Assembly: GCA_036346275.1 (NCBI GenBank)
Contig: JAYEVK010000364.1
Coordinates: 1-64,000 of the forward strand
Reading direction: 5' to 3'
Source of the DNA: Otatea glauca
Taxonomy: Eukaryota; Streptophyta; Magnoliopsida; Poales; Poaceae
Length of the DNA stretch: 64,000 nt
Every line of letters begins with the position of its first letter. The first letter of the stretch is position 1. This document shows positions 1 through 11,338 of this stretch, piece by piece. The position numbers and the translations under genes are program-made. The notes below the pieces were generated by a model. It saw only the letters and a list, made by a program, of their open reading frames with translations. It had not been told where the DNA came from and searched no databases.

Positions 1-640
1 CATGCTGTTTAGGTTGGCAAAGGTCTTCGCGAGATCGTCGACCACAGAAGAGCTTTTGACGATGATGTCGTCGACATAGACCTCGAGATTCCGCCTGATC
101 TAGGGGTTGAAAGTCCTGGTCATCACCCGCTAGAACGTCGCCCCCGCGTTGCGAAGGCCGAACGACATAGTGGTGAAGTAGAACATCCCGAACGGCATGA
201 TGAAGGTCGTCTTGTCCTCGTCGCCTGCCGCGAGCCTGATCTGATGGTAGCCAGAGTAGGCATTGAGGAAACTTAGCATCTTGGCATTGGCGGTGGAGTC
301 CACGATCTGGTCTATGCGCGGAACGCGAAAGTTCTCCTTTGGGCACACCGAATTCAAACCCGTGTGGTTGACACACATCCTCCACTTCCCGCCTTTCTTT
401 TGCACTATCACCGGGTTGGCTAGCCATTCGGAGTAATCAATCTCATGAACGAAGCCGGCTTTCAGGAGCCGGTCGAGGTGTTCTCGGATTATTGCCACCT
501 TCTCGGGGGAAAAACACCGTAGCTTCTGGCGCACGGGCCTGCAGCCAGGCCTTGTTTGCAATTTGTGCTCGATCACCTCCCTCGGGACCCCCGGTATGTC
601 TGCCGGTTCCCACACAAATAAGCTCTTATTGGCACGGAGG
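1..640 (-). pseudogene. G0 reverse transcriptase, N-terminal part
   Basis: This encodes the Ty3-type RNA-dependent DNA polymerase that copies element RNA into cDNA. It reads leftwards from about 640. The frame contains IDYSEWLANPVIVQKKGGKW, a conserved N-terminal RT block of plant Ty3 elements, followed by YSGYHQIRLA and FGMFYFTTMSFGLRNAGATF, which are typical RT palm blocks. A stop codon near 131 interrupts the frame. Beyond it the catalytic YVDD box is readable around 61-79, and the domain continues off the window. It is probably inactive because of the stop. The family call is firm; the exact start within the polyprotein is not defined. Confidence 0.85.
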
Positions 641-660
641 AAGGTGACGAGCTCAAGCTC

Positions 661-1410
661 CTATTCACAGTCGGTGGGAGGCGGCGAGGTGGACACGCTT
701 ATGCAGGTCGCCTTCTTGGTACTGGGCGGCCTTGGTGAGACCACGGGTTGGATCATCGCCTTCCAGCAGGCGTCCTTTAGCGTTACCTCGGGACCCCGCT
801 GGGGAAGCATGCCCGCGATCGTCAGGGCTTTCACTTCGCAGCAGTGCGCTACTTTGAGGTCACCACGGACGGTTATGATACCATGGGGCCCGGGGAGCTT
901 CATGCAACGGTGGCCATAATGGTTCGTCGCCATGAACTTGATTAAAGCCGACCGCCTGAGGATGGCGTTGTAGGGGAGATCTTCGTCCACCACCTCGAAG
1001 GTGATTAGCTCGGTGTGGAAGTTCGTCGAGTCGACGAAGGTGACGGGCAGGACCACCTACCCGAGCGGAGTGGTCAAGCTTCCCGGCACGATGCTGAAGA
1101 AGGGGACTGTTGTGCTCCTGATCTTTGACCGGGGGATCTGCATCCGGTCCAGCGTGCTAGCCAAGAGCAGGTTGAGGGAACTCCCTCCGTCAACCATAAC
1201 CCTCCCGACCATGGTGTTGCTCATGGTCGGGGCGACGACTAGGGAGATCTTAAGGTCCTTGGATATTCCTGGGGGAGCATTGTCCCGAGAGAAGGTGATC
1301 AGAACACCAGCCCATTTACAAGGCTGGTCGTCGGGCTTCCCGATCGAAGCTTGATATACGGTGCACGCGGCGTTTTTGAGCTCGCGTTGGGAGGTATGCG
1401 GATGAGCCAC
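661..1410 (-). pseudogene. G0 aspartic protease region
   Basis: This is the retropepsin-like region between gag and RT, which in this element class cleaves the polyprotein. The active-site strand reads VMVDGGSSLNLL, a variant of the usual D-S/T-G box that is also seen at this position in relatives. Flanking blocks (PYNAILRR, FMATNHYGHRCMKLPGPHG) match G1 at 15149-15240 almost residue by residue. Two overlapping frames (1057-1410 and 661-1056) show one frameshift near 1056. Unlike G1, the catalytic Asp is kept. Confidence 0.78.
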
Positions 1411-1416
1411 CGAAGA

Positions 1417-3170
1417 TCATGTCGACGTGGCGATCGCCCTACTGGAATTCCAGGTCGAGGCCCTTTGGGCCCTCGTGAGCACCGTTCCCGTCGGGCAGCT
1501 CATCCCCTTTCGGGAGTGTGGGCATCTCTCCATGCCCATCGTAGAAAGCGTCCATCTTGAACTGCCACATTCTACGGCTCTGCAGGTCTTGGCCGTGGGC
1601 TCTGTGGAACGGGCAGAACTTATCTGGGTCATACTTGGGCCTGGCATCATTTGCATGGTCGGGCAACGCCCCGCTGGAGGTCGGCCCGATGCTGTCCCTG
1701 CTGTGGCGCGGCGCGACACTGCCCTTGTTGGGGTTGACGTTGCGCTTGCAGATGTCGCTGCTAATCACGCTGAGGCTGAGGCTTATTGCGGTCGGGTTGC
1801 CGCACCTCCATCACTTCGCGCCCGACGTCCGCTGCGGCGACCACGCGTAGCTTGCTGCCGCCATCGTGGCGACCTTGCCCTCGCTTCTTGTTGTGCAGGT
1901 CTAGGCCAGCGTCCTTGGCGCCAAACGGCCCAGCCTCACCAGGGACGCGGCCGAGCCTGCCCCGGTGTAGTCATGTTTCCAATGGACGGCGTCGTCCGCG
2001 TCCGCGTAACGTTTCGCCATCCGGAACAATCTATGGACATTGAGGTTGGCAGTGATCTCCAGGTCCTCGGTGAGGTGCCTGTCCCGGACGCCGAACTTGA
2101 AGGCCTTGACGACGGCCTCGCCAGAGACGTTCGGGATTGAGTTTCTTACGCGGGAGAACCAGCGAACGAAGTCGCGGAGAGGTTCGCCCTTGCCCTGAAT
2201 GATGCGATCTAGGTCCCTTTCTCGTCTAGGGTGCTCGTACCAGCTCTGGAAGTTTGATCGGAGGCGCCGCCACTGGCGCCATGACCGAAGGTCGGGGCTG
2301 GTTAAAAGCGAGTGCGGCGGTATCGTCGAGGATGGTAGGGAGTTAGTTGGCCATTACAGCCTCGTCCCCACCGGCTGCTAGGATCGTGGTGGAGTAGATT
2401 GAGAGAAATTCATCGGGATTCTTGGTTCCGTCGAACCGCTCCATCGGGGCAAGCTTGAACCCGAGCGACCCGGTGTACCGCGAAGCCGATGGGTCTGTTG
2501 AGGCGGCCGTGGGTCGAGGCGGCATTGTCGTCGCTACTATGGTCAAAGTTGCCATTGGCGAGGCGATCGAACTCGAGCTGACGGTGCACCCCGCATCGTT
2601 CCTGGCAGTTAAAGAGGGCATCGTTAGGACGGCGATGATCTCAAACCTTCTGCTGCCTGGGCGGAATATCCGGAGACAGGCCTCCAGAAGCGTCGTTACT
2701 CGAGCGAGCACTGCTGCCCCTCTGTTGATCGCGGGGACGCTCGTGCACTGGGCCCGGGTCCCGGTGAGGTGGGGACGGCTGCGGTGGGCTCGGTGTGCGG
2801 ATCTGGTCGGCGGTGAGCGGCGGTGGCCATAAGCGTTCCTGTCGGCCGCCCTGCGAAGCTCCTCAACATGAGACCGGGCAAAAGAGGGCCGACCTCGCCT
2901 GGATAGGATCAGCCATGACCCGGGCAATGGCCCGCAAACATTCCCTGTTGGGATCGTCCGGTAGTAGGGACTCACGGTGCCCGGGCGAGTCGGAGCCCGC
3001 CAGCGCCCCTCCTGTCGAAGGGCGATGATGGCCTGGTTGATGGCAACCTGGACCAATCGACGAGCCTCCTTCGGGGTTTCTAGGTCACCTTCACTCATCC
3101 CCGTGCTCGCCTCGCGGCTGCCGGCCATGAAGGTCAGGCGTTCGCGCGGCAGAGGCGAAGGCGAGAACAT
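1417..3170 (-). pseudogene. G0 gag, multiply frameshifted
   Basis: This is the structural capsid/nucleocapsid region of G0. Its probable start is the ATG at 3170 (MFSPSP), by analogy with the equivalent ATG of G1 at 4748. The block MERFDGTKNPDEFLSIYS near 2400 is a recognisable retrotransposon gag segment, and it recurs in G1 as MEQFDGTKNLDEFLSIYS. Near the C-terminus, FCPFHRAHGQD and MWQFKMDAFYDGHGEMP mark the nucleocapsid end. At least three frame changes occur. The sequence CCAGG at 1939-1943 is the uninterrupted equivalent of the site where C1 landed in G1, so this copy serves as the empty-site control. Confidence 0.8.
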
Positions 3171-3314
3171 AGAGGTGGAGCCTTCACACTCGGGACCGTC
3201 GACCGAGTCCAGCCTTGTTGATCATGACATGTCGTCATCGAAGCCGAAGGTGCTGGCGACGCTGGAGAAGAGAACTCTGAACAGCAAAACTCGGGCCCCA
3301 CGGTGAGCACCAGC

Positions 3315-3759
3315 TGTCGATGATCGGAGGGGGATGCAAGGAGATTGTTCGGGGGCGAGGCCCGAATTCGTGCTCGTTCGGAGGCGCCTAGCGTCGTAGA
3401 ATGTACGTCGGGGAAGAAGCACCGAACACGAGGTTTATATTGGTTCGAGCCCCCGAGGTCGGGTAATAGCTCTACTCCAGTCTTGCCCTGAGGCGAAAGG
3501 TGTATATGCGGTTCTTTGAGAGAATACAAACAAGGCCCAAGCTAGGGGCCGCTCAGAAGCCTGGCAGCGAGGGGGAGCTCGAGCGTCCCTTTTCTCGCCA
3601 CCGCCCTACTGTGCTGTGTTTTTGGCGTGTGTTGTGGGTTTTTTCCTTCGTCTCTCTGTTGTGTGTTTTTGTTGTGTTCTTGTTGTGTTGTCCCCCGTTC
3701 TTGGTCGGGGTGATATGTTGCTTTTGTAGCCCTCTGGGACCTTGCTGCTTGGTCCTGAG
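3315..3759 (-). repeat. G0 5' LTR, inner part
   Basis: This is the reverse complement of the G1 LTR. It starts with the inverted LTR terminus (TGTCGATGATCGG) and runs to the point where G1 begins. The break falls within the motif that reads CTCGGGACC in the intact G1 LTRs. The missing outer half resumes at 24675. Together the two halves make about 851 bp, close to the 843 and 849 bp of the G1 LTRs. Confidence 0.88.
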
Positions 3760-4602
3760 TGTTAGGGATCGGTACCCTCACCACGTGTAAGCATCCCCGG
3801 GGCCTCGTGGCGGCTTTGTGTGGGCCCGGGGGCTCATCTCTGACATGGGAGGTGCTCTCCCGATGCTCGGGCTGAGGACCAATGAGCTCGGGCACAGGCA
3901 CAAGGGCGAGTACCATCCCCTTCCACCTCGATGCCTCGACCTCGACACCTCTACGCCCTTCCAGAGAAAAAGACATCTGTAATAATTTATTTATTTCATG
4001 TAAAAACACTCCCCACGCTCTACCTACCCCTACGCGGGAACTAGGGTCCAACAGCTCCCGTCAAACTCTCAACAGCTCCCGTCAAGCTCTCAACAACTCC
4101 CGTCAAGCTCTAAACGACTATTGACGCCTCTCGTCAGCCCCCGTCAACTCGCCATGGGCTCCTGATTTCAACCTCGGGACCAAGCAGCAAGGCTCCCAGA
4201 AGGTTACAAAACCAACGGATCGTCCCGACCAATGGGGGGACAACACAAGAAAAACACAACAAAAAAACACACTACACACGCCAAGAAAAACAGCCACGAT
4301 GGGCGGCGGCGAAAAGGCGCTCGAGCTCCCCCGCAGCGGCCAGCCACGGCGGCCCACGACTCGGGCCCTGTTTGTATTCTCTCACATAACCGCATATATA
4401 CCTTTCACCTCAGGGCAAGGCTAGAGTAGAGCTGTTACCCGACCTCGGGGGCTCAAACCAGTATAAACCTCATGTTCGGTGCTTTCCCCCGATGTACATT
4501 CCGCGACGCTAGGCGCCTCCGAACAAGCACGACTTCGGGCCTCGCCCCCGAACGATCTCCTTGCATCCCCCTTTCTGTGGTCAACAGTCCCGATCATCGA
4601 CA
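3760..4602 (+). repeat. G1 5' LTR
   Basis: This LTR is 843 bp, begins TGTTAGGGATCGG and ends ATCATCGACA. It matches 23821-24669 along its whole length with scattered substitutions and small indels. It contains a short tandem motif (variants of AACAGCTCCCGTCAAGCTCTC, about 21 bp) around 4045-4115. Confidence 0.9.
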
Positions 4603-4625
4603 GCTGGCGTCCACCGTGTGGCCCG
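4603..4625 (+). other. G1 primer-binding-site region
   Basis: Immediately after the LTR the sequence reads GCTGGCGTCCACCGTGTGGC. The G0 equivalent reads GCTGGTGCTCACCGTGGGGC, so the block is conserved. The first bases (TGGCG) have the form expected for pairing with a tRNA 3' CCA end. I cannot assign the tRNA with confidence. Confidence 0.5.
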
Positions 4626-4747
4626 AGTTTCGCTCGTTCAGAGTTCTCTGCTCAAGTGTCGCCGGCACCTTTAGCTTCAACGACGACATGTCACGATCAG
4701 CAAGGCTAGACTCGGTCGACGGTCCCGAGTGTGAAGGCTCCACCTCC

Positions 4748-6053
4748 ATGTTCTCGCCTTCGCCACCGCCATGCGAACGCTTGGCCTTCATGGTTGGCAG
4801 GTGCGGCGGCGGCGAGAGCGCAGTAGCGATGACCTAGAAGCCCGAAGGAGGCGTGTCGATTAGTCGATTTCCATCAACGAGCCATCAACGCCCTCAGGCG
4901 GGAGGGCGCGAAGAGCCGCACCTCGTCCGGGCACCGCAGCCTACTCGCCTGAACGATCCCAACCGGGAACGTTTGCGGGCCATCGCCCGGGTCATGGTTG
5001 ATCCTACCCAGGCGAGGTTGGCCCTCTTTCGCCGGTCTCCTGTTGAGGAGCTTGGCAGGGCGGCCGATGAGGTCATGCCCTCGAAGCAACAATGGCACTG
5101 ACCCCCCGAGCCTCGCTCCCTAAAAAGCGATGACAGTTCGTCTCGTGGCCACCGCCGCTCTCGCCGGCCGACTCCATACCCATGGGCCCAGAGCCATGCA
5201 CATGGTATCCCCACCTCACGGACCCGGTCCGGTGCGTCGCGTCCCATAATCGGCCTGATGGTAGCGATTTTCGCATTTCGAGTAATGGCGCACGGAGAAT
5301 GTCTTCGGATAATCCGCCCAGGCGTCAGAAGGTTCGTGATCATCGCCGTCCTGACGAAGCCCTCCTTAACCACCAGGACCAGCGTAGGGTGCACCGTCGG
5401 CTCGAGTTCGATTGCCTCACCGATGGAAACTCTAACCATAGCAGCGGCAACAGCGCTGCCCCGACCTACGGCTACCTAGCGTACTCTATTGGCCTTCGTC
5501 GGGTACGTTGGCCGGCTCAGTTCAAGCCCGCCCCGATGGAGCAGTTCGACGGGACCAAGAATCTCGATGAATTTCTCTCAATCTACTCCACCGCGATCCT
5601 GGCGGCCGACGGGGACGATGCTGTAATGGTCAACTACCTCCCTACTATCCTGGACGGCACTGCTCGCACCTGGATCTTTAACCAAGCCCCCGACGCCTTC
5701 CGGTCATGGCGCCAGGTGTGAAGCGCCCTTCGGTCAAACTTCCAGAGCTACTATGAGCGCCCTGGACGAGAAACGGACCTGGATCTCATCATCCAGTGCA
5801 AGGGCGAACCTCTTCGCGACTTCATTCGCTGGATCACCCACGCAAGAAACTGAATCCCGAAACTCTCTGGTGAGGCCGTCGTCAAGGCCTTCAAGTTTGG
5901 CGTCCGGGACAGGCGCCTCACTGAGAACTTGGAGATCACCGCCAACCTCAATGTCCACAGATTGTTCCGGATGGCGAAACGTTACGCAAACACGGACGAC
6001 ACCGTCCGTTGGAAATATGACTACGACCAGGGGAAGCTCGGCCGCGTCCCTGG
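4748..6053 (+). pseudogene. G1 gag, part upstream of the C1 insertion
   Basis: This is the capsid-coding part of G1. The probable start is ATG at 4748 (MFSPSP), which matches the gag start of G0. The clearest part is 5182-5721, with MEQFDGTKNLDEFLSIYS and VNYLPTILDGTARTWIFNQ, typical blocks of plant Ty3 gag. A TGA at 5719-5721 is followed in register by a block ending at the C1 insertion point (FQSYYERPGRETDLDLIIQC, then RDRRLTENLEITANL). The second half of gag lies beyond C1, from 14186. Frameshifts and stops make it non-functional. Confidence 0.85.
6049..6053. repeat. Left target-site duplication of C1 (CCTGG)
   Basis: CCTGG directly precedes the C1 LTR and is repeated at 14181-14185. The empty site in G0 has a single copy. 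Confidence 0.93.
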
Positions 6054-7410
6054 TGAAGAGGAACGCGGTATGCTATGCTAGCACAAAAAAAAACTACCGC
6101 GTAACGAAGCTACCGCAAGAAGGGATCATAGATAAGATTACCACTAGGCCAGCGCGATTGCGGAATCTTCGCCAGCGCGTCGATGTAGTGGATCGTCCTC
6201 GCCCGCGATCGTTGCGTCGATGTAGTGGATCGTCCTCGCCTCGCCATGGATCGTCCTCCACGCCGCGATCGCAGCGGCGTCACCGCTGATAGTCCACCGT
6301 CCGAGAGATGGAGCGCCGTGCGTCGTGTGCAAGCACACTGGTCACTCGGCGAGGCGCAGAGGAGGAGGCTAGGGTTTGAGTGAATCACTCCTAAACCGTG
6401 GGAAAGCACACCCATCGCCCTCCTCCTCCCCTCCTATATAGCCACGAGATGAAACCTAAACTAGGGCCCATCGTGCTAAGCCCACGAGTTCATTAATTAC
6501 GGATCCAATCCAAATTAATGCGTCCCGGCCCATTAAGTGTGTGACCTGCGAGGTTCACGTACGTTTGGACATGGATTGGAAAACTCCTTTTCAATCCAAT
6601 AGTTGGTAGTGGTTTCTTGCAAAGTATGCCAACTCCCAAACATACTATGATCAAATCGACAGAACCTATCAAAAGTACTCATGTAATAATCCCTTTGCCA
6701 AGTATATGAAGATTGATCTCAAAGGCGAGAAGCATGTCATCCTTTGATGATTCAATCCATCTCTCGTATCCATGATATATTAATAAGTTGTGATTGACTC
6801 CTCAATCACGGCATGGCCATACACTTCCTTAATCATATCACACGAGTGGCCTTGTCATATATCTCCGTTTCATTGGGTGGCAAATTCCATCTTATTTGCT
6901 CACTTCCTCTCTTGCGTTTCATAGTAAACATGAAAGCTACCTTTATAACTATCCGGTTAGGAAGTAGTGTTTGATAGCCCCAAGGAAAACTATTACACAT
7001 GTAGGGAATATGACAATCTCGGTCTAAGGATCATACATCTACTAGGTATGAGATACTGCGATGACACATAAGAATGAAACATTCTCGCGGTGTCCCATTG
7101 CGGGTCTATCTAACCCATGTTCTTCAACATGCGTCCACAATGTATAGATGATATCTCCATATCCATGATCTATGAAGCATGATCATCGATCACTACATGT
7201 CTTGATCTATTCATCGTTGTCCTATCGATGATATCCGATCGAAGATATTTATCGAATTACATCATTAAGTAAAGAGCTTCATAAGCAAGTCACATACTTG
7301 TTGATCAATACAATGATATACATTCATTGGACCAATAATCATATTATTATTCATAAACATAGTCATGTTACAATCATCTAAATGATTGCCTCAAGAGCAT
7401 AACACTAACA
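6054..7410 (-). repeat. C1 3' LTR
   Basis: This LTR is 1357 bp. On the plus strand it starts TGAAGAGGAACGCGG and ends CATAACACTAACA. On the coding strand it begins TGTTAGTGTTATG. A TATATA box on the minus strand lies at 6435-6440. It matches 12815-14180 throughout with scattered small indels. Confidence 0.92.
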
Positions 7411-7421
7411 ATCTCCCACTT
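7411..7421 (-). other. C1 polypurine tract
   Basis: On the minus strand this reads AAGTGGGAGAT, immediately before the 3' LTR start TGTTAGTG. This is the usual primer for plus-strand DNA in copia elements, and C2 has the same tract at 28040-28050. Confidence 0.88.
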
Positions 7422-7477
7422 GCACTTGAGTCAATCAATTAAGTATCTAATACCAATAGACCTTGTGTGCCTCATGC

Positions 7478-9281
7478 TTAGGTTGTGGCAATGGCTTTGT
7501 CAGCGGATCGGCCACATTGGCTTAGTATGTACTTTGCATATTCTCCGTCACCTCTATCCACAATCTCGCGAATAAGGTGAAAGCGGCGGAGTATGTGTTT
7601 AGACTTACGATGTGATCTAGGCTCTTTTGCTTGTGCAATGGCACCACTATTATCACAATAGATGTCCATTGGACTAGAGGCACTAGCGACCACACCAAGC
7701 TCGTGATAAACTTCTTAATCCACACAGCTTCCTTTGCGACCTCCGAAGCGCAATGTACTCCGCTTACATCGTAGAGTCGGCCACCGTGTTTTGCTTGGAA
7801 CTCTTCCGACTTCTGCTCCTCCATTAAGTGTAAACACAAACCGGATTGCGATCGAAAATCATCTTTGTCGGTTTGGAAGCTTGCATCGGTGTAACCCTTT
7901 GCAACAGATCTTCCTCACCTCAAAAACAAGGAACATACCCTTAGTTCTTCTCAAGTACTTGAGGATATTTTTACGGCTATCCAATGACCATCACGGGATC
8001 CACTTGGTATACGCTCGTGACACTTAGAGCATATGAGACATCTGGCGTGTACAAATCATGGCATACATAATAGACCCAATAGTTGAAGCATATGGAATCT
8101 TGCTCATCTGTCTCGCTCATCGGATGTCGAAGGACACGATTCTTGCGAGGCGATGCCATGTGACATTGGCATGAAACCTCTCTTGGATTCATGCATATTG
8201 AACCTTTTCAATATCTTGTCAATGTACGTTTCTGACTTAATCCAATTAACCTTTTAATCTATCTCTATAGATTTTTATGCCCAAGATATAGCATGCTTCT
8301 CCCAAGTCCTTCATTGAAACTCCTTTTCAATGAAGTCTTAACATCTTCAAGCATAGGAATGTCATTCCGATCAATAATATGTCATCCACATACAAAATCG
8401 AGAAATACAAGTGCGCTCCCACTAGCCTTCTTGTAAACACAAGGCTCTTCTTCATTTTGATAAAGTCAAAACCTTTGACTACTTCATCAAAGCGAATGTT
8501 CCAACTCGAGATGCTTGCTTTAACCCATAAATGGATCTTTGAAGCTTGCATACCCTTTTAGCATATTTAGGATCAACAAAACCTTGAGGTTGTATCATGT
8601 ATACATCCTCGGAAAGATTCCCATTAAGGAATGTTGTTTTGACATCCATCGCCATATTTCATAATCAAAATATGCGACAATAGCTAAAATGATCCGAGAC
8701 AGACTTGAGCATGGCTACGGTGAGAAAGTTTCATCATAGTCAACTCCTTGAACTTGTTTGAAACCCTTTGCCACCAACCGTGCCTTATAGATCTGAACAT
8801 TTCCATCTCGTCTATCTTTTTCTTGAAAATCCATTTGCACTCAATGGTTTTACACCATCGGGAGAGTCGACCAAGTTCCAAACTTGATTGTCATGCATGG
8901 ATTGAATTTCGGATCTCATGGCTTCAAGCCATTTTTGAGTTGGGTCCATCATTGCTTCTTCATAAGTCATGGGCTCATCATTGTCCAACAATAATATGTC
9001 ACTCCCATATCTTATAGGTACATGCGTGGCCTCTCCGACCTACGTGGGTGGAGTCTCTTCCACGAGTTGTACAACACTTTGTACATCTTGTGAAGGTTCG
9101 ATGGTAGCTTGAACATATTCATGTGATTCTCGAACTTCATCAAGATACACATCACTCCTCTGATTTCTTTTGAAAGAAACTCTTTCTCCAAAAGACACCA
9201 TTTAGAAACAAAAACTTTGTTCTCGTTTCTTTTGTAAAAGTAATATCCTTTTGTTTCTTTAGGATACCCCACAAAAAGCAT
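7478..9281 (-). pseudogene. C1 reverse transcriptase and RNase H
   Basis: This reads leftwards. From 9281, FVGYPKETKGYYFYKRNENK begins the integrase-RT linker. RT follows, with an intact LYVDDILLIG box near 8370-8400. RNase H is at about 7840-7478, with MDIYCDNSGAIAQAKEPRSH and SKHILRRFHLIREIVDRGD. C2 supplies the uninterrupted order for comparison. At least five frame changes occur, and the parts surface as separate short frames. Many of these frame breaks are one- or two-base losses at CTG/CAG sites relative to C2. Confidence 0.85.
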
Positions 9282-9289
9282 TTTTACGA

Positions 9290-10060
9290 TTTAGGTGTGA
9301 GTTTATCGATTGTAAGCGTTTTACATAAGCCTCACATCCCCATATCTTGAGAAATGACAACATGGGTCTTCTCGGTCCATATCTCATATGGCGTCTTCTC
9401 AGCAGATTTTGATGGGACCCTATTCAAAGTGAGCGCATTGTCTCTAGGCGAAACCCGGAAGGATAATGGCGGATCTGTTTGGTGATCATTGATCGAACCA
9501 TATCTAATAAAGTTCGGTTACATCGTTCGGACACGCCATTCCATTGAGGCGTTCCTGGCGGAGTAAGTTGCGGAACGATTCCACATTGCTTTAGATGATC
9601 ACCAAACTCTTGGCTCAAGTATTCGCCACCACGATCGGATCGTAAGTGTTTTATTGTTTTGCCAAGTTGATTTTGTACTTCGTTACGAAACTCTTTGAAC
9701 CTTTCAAAAGTTTGATTTATGCCTCATTAAATAGATATATCCATATCTCTGAAGTCATCGGTAAAAGTTACAAAATCTGAAACCCACCCCTAGCGATCGA
9801 GCTCATTGGTCCACATACATACACATGTACTAGGGCCAATAATTCACTGCTCTCTCACTAAAACACGTGAAAGGGCTTTTGTCATCTTGCCAAGTAAACA
9901 AGATTCACATGTTTCAAATGATTCAAAATCAAATGAGGTTAGAAGTCCATCACCATGGAGCTTCTTCATGCGCTTCTCATTTATATGACCTAGCGACAAT
10001 GCCACAAAAGGTAGGGTTCAAATCATTAGGCGATGCCTTTTACATTAATATTATAGACAG
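9290..10060 (-). pseudogene. C1 integrase
   Basis: This is copia-type integrase, upstream of RT in element order. The core is recognised by LRSDRGGEY (second catalytic Asp) near 9620-9650, then QEFGDHLKQCGIVPQLTPPG and TPQWNGVSERCNRTLLDMVR, which contains the catalytic Glu. The C-terminal part near 9400-9300 is heavily frameshifted. The domain order (integrase before RT) separates this element from the gypsy elements next to it. Confidence 0.82.
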
Positions 10061-10500
10061 GTTTTCTTGAGTTCAGGGCGTACAACCCATCCACCATGGG
10101 GCAACGACCATAATACATATCATTCAAAATATCGAACAAACAAAGTTCTTTATTCGAAATCATAACCTTCATGTTCCAAACAAGAAGATGAAATAATGTT
10201 TCTACTCAAAGATGGAACAAAATAACAATTATTAAGTTCTAAAACTAATCACGAAGGCAAATGCAATGGGTATGTGCCAGCAGCAAGACCAGCAACTCTT
10301 GCTTTATTCCCCACGCGAAGATCCACTTCTCCTTTTGCCAAGTCTCTACTCTTTATCACCCGCAACGAATTGCAAATGTGAGCAAGCGAACCGGTATCAT
10401 ATACCCATGAGCTGAGTGAAGAAGTAGCAAGATTAATTTCTATAACATTAATACAGAAGTGGAAACCACATTTCCATTCTTCTTATCTGCCGATACTTTT
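10061..10500 (-). pseudogene. C1 protease and pre-integrase region
   Basis: Blocks recognised by alignment with C2 (30667-31173) include the nucleotide equivalents of the protease segment around YDTGS and the following LEHEGYDFRI region near 10140-10170. In C1 there is no continuous frame. Losses such as ATTCGAAATC against ATTCTGAAATC in C2 shift the reading frame. Confidence 0.7.
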
Positions 10501-11338
10501 CGATTCGTTTCCAATGCCCCGATTTCTTGCAATAGAAGCATTGGGTATCGAGGTTGAGGCCAACTTTAAGCACGAAGCTTAGTTTTGAGGCTTGCGATCT
10601 CATCTTGAGCCTTGCCCTTGCCCTTGCCCTTGCCCTTGCCCTTGCTCTTTCCCATTCCCCCAGCCTTAGCCTTCCTCTTTTTGAAAGCAGTTGTTTTCTG
10701 AACCATCATCACATGATTGGGTTTTTTCTTAATGCTTTCCTCGGCAGCCTTGAGCATCCCATGTAGCTCGGTTAGGCTCTTCTCCATGCTATTCATATGA
10801 AAATTCATAATGAATGGCTCAAAGCTCTGAGGCGAGGCGGAGAATAACATCGTGGCCAAACCGAGGCTAAGGGGAAACTCAAGTTTTTCCAATCTCCCAA
10901 TGTAACCAATCATCTTGATCACATGAGGGTTGACCGGACTGCCTTCAGCCAGCTTACAAGCAAATAAAAGCTTTGAGATACCATACCTCTCAGCTCTTGC
11001 TTGATTCCCAAACATGCCCTTCAAGCCCACAATCATATTGTAAGCATCCTGGTCCTCATATTGCTTTTGGAGCTCAGAGTCCATGGTGACTAGCATGAGA
11101 CAGCTGACCTCTACAGAAGCATTAACATGCTTTTCATATTCAACCTTCAAATTGCGAGCAGCATTTTCGGCTGGTTCATCAGGAATTGGATTCTCTAGAA
11201 CATAGTCCTTCTTTTCATGCTTGAGAACAATTCTCAGGTTGCGATACCAATCAACAAAATTAGTTCCATTCAGTTTTCCCTTTCCAAAACCGATCTCAAA
11301 GCAAAACCAGGTGTAGCAGGAGTAGGAGAAGGTGCCAT
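10501..11338 (-). pseudogene. C1 gag
   Basis: This is the capsid protein of C1. The start is ATG at 11338 (MAPSPTP), the same start as in C2. One T is missing from a T5 run near 11275 relative to C2, which breaks the N-terminal frame; the frame is then open from about 11150 to 10566. Recognisable gag blocks are KQYEDQDAYNMIVGLKGMFG and FEPFIMNFHMNSMEKSLTEL. A basic tail carries an expanded Gly-Lys run. Just downstream (about 10550-10510) a zinc-knuckle remnant reads QCFYCKKSGHWKR with the last Cys lost. Confidence 0.83.

Larger units (their letters stand above)
1..3759 (-). mobile_element. Ty3/gypsy element G0 (5' portion), same family as G1
   Basis: This minus-strand LTR retrotransposon is cut off by the left edge of the window. 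Reading leftwards from 3759 it shows the inner part of its 5' LTR, a leader, gag, protease and the start of reverse transcriptase. The rest of pol and the 3' LTR lie outside. The outer part of the 5' LTR is found 21 kb away (24675-25080) because G1 inserted in that LTR. Gag, protease and RT match G1 closely in another orientation, so the two belong to one family. G0 keeps some residues that G1 has lost, for example the RT YVDD box, but gag is broken by several frameshifts. Confidence 0.88.

Noticed and set aside
563..2140. Long plus-strand frames overlapping G0
   Set aside because: They are shadows of the minus-strand gag and protease of G0, a by-product of GC-rich codon use. The protein content on the minus strand is recognisable and this is not.
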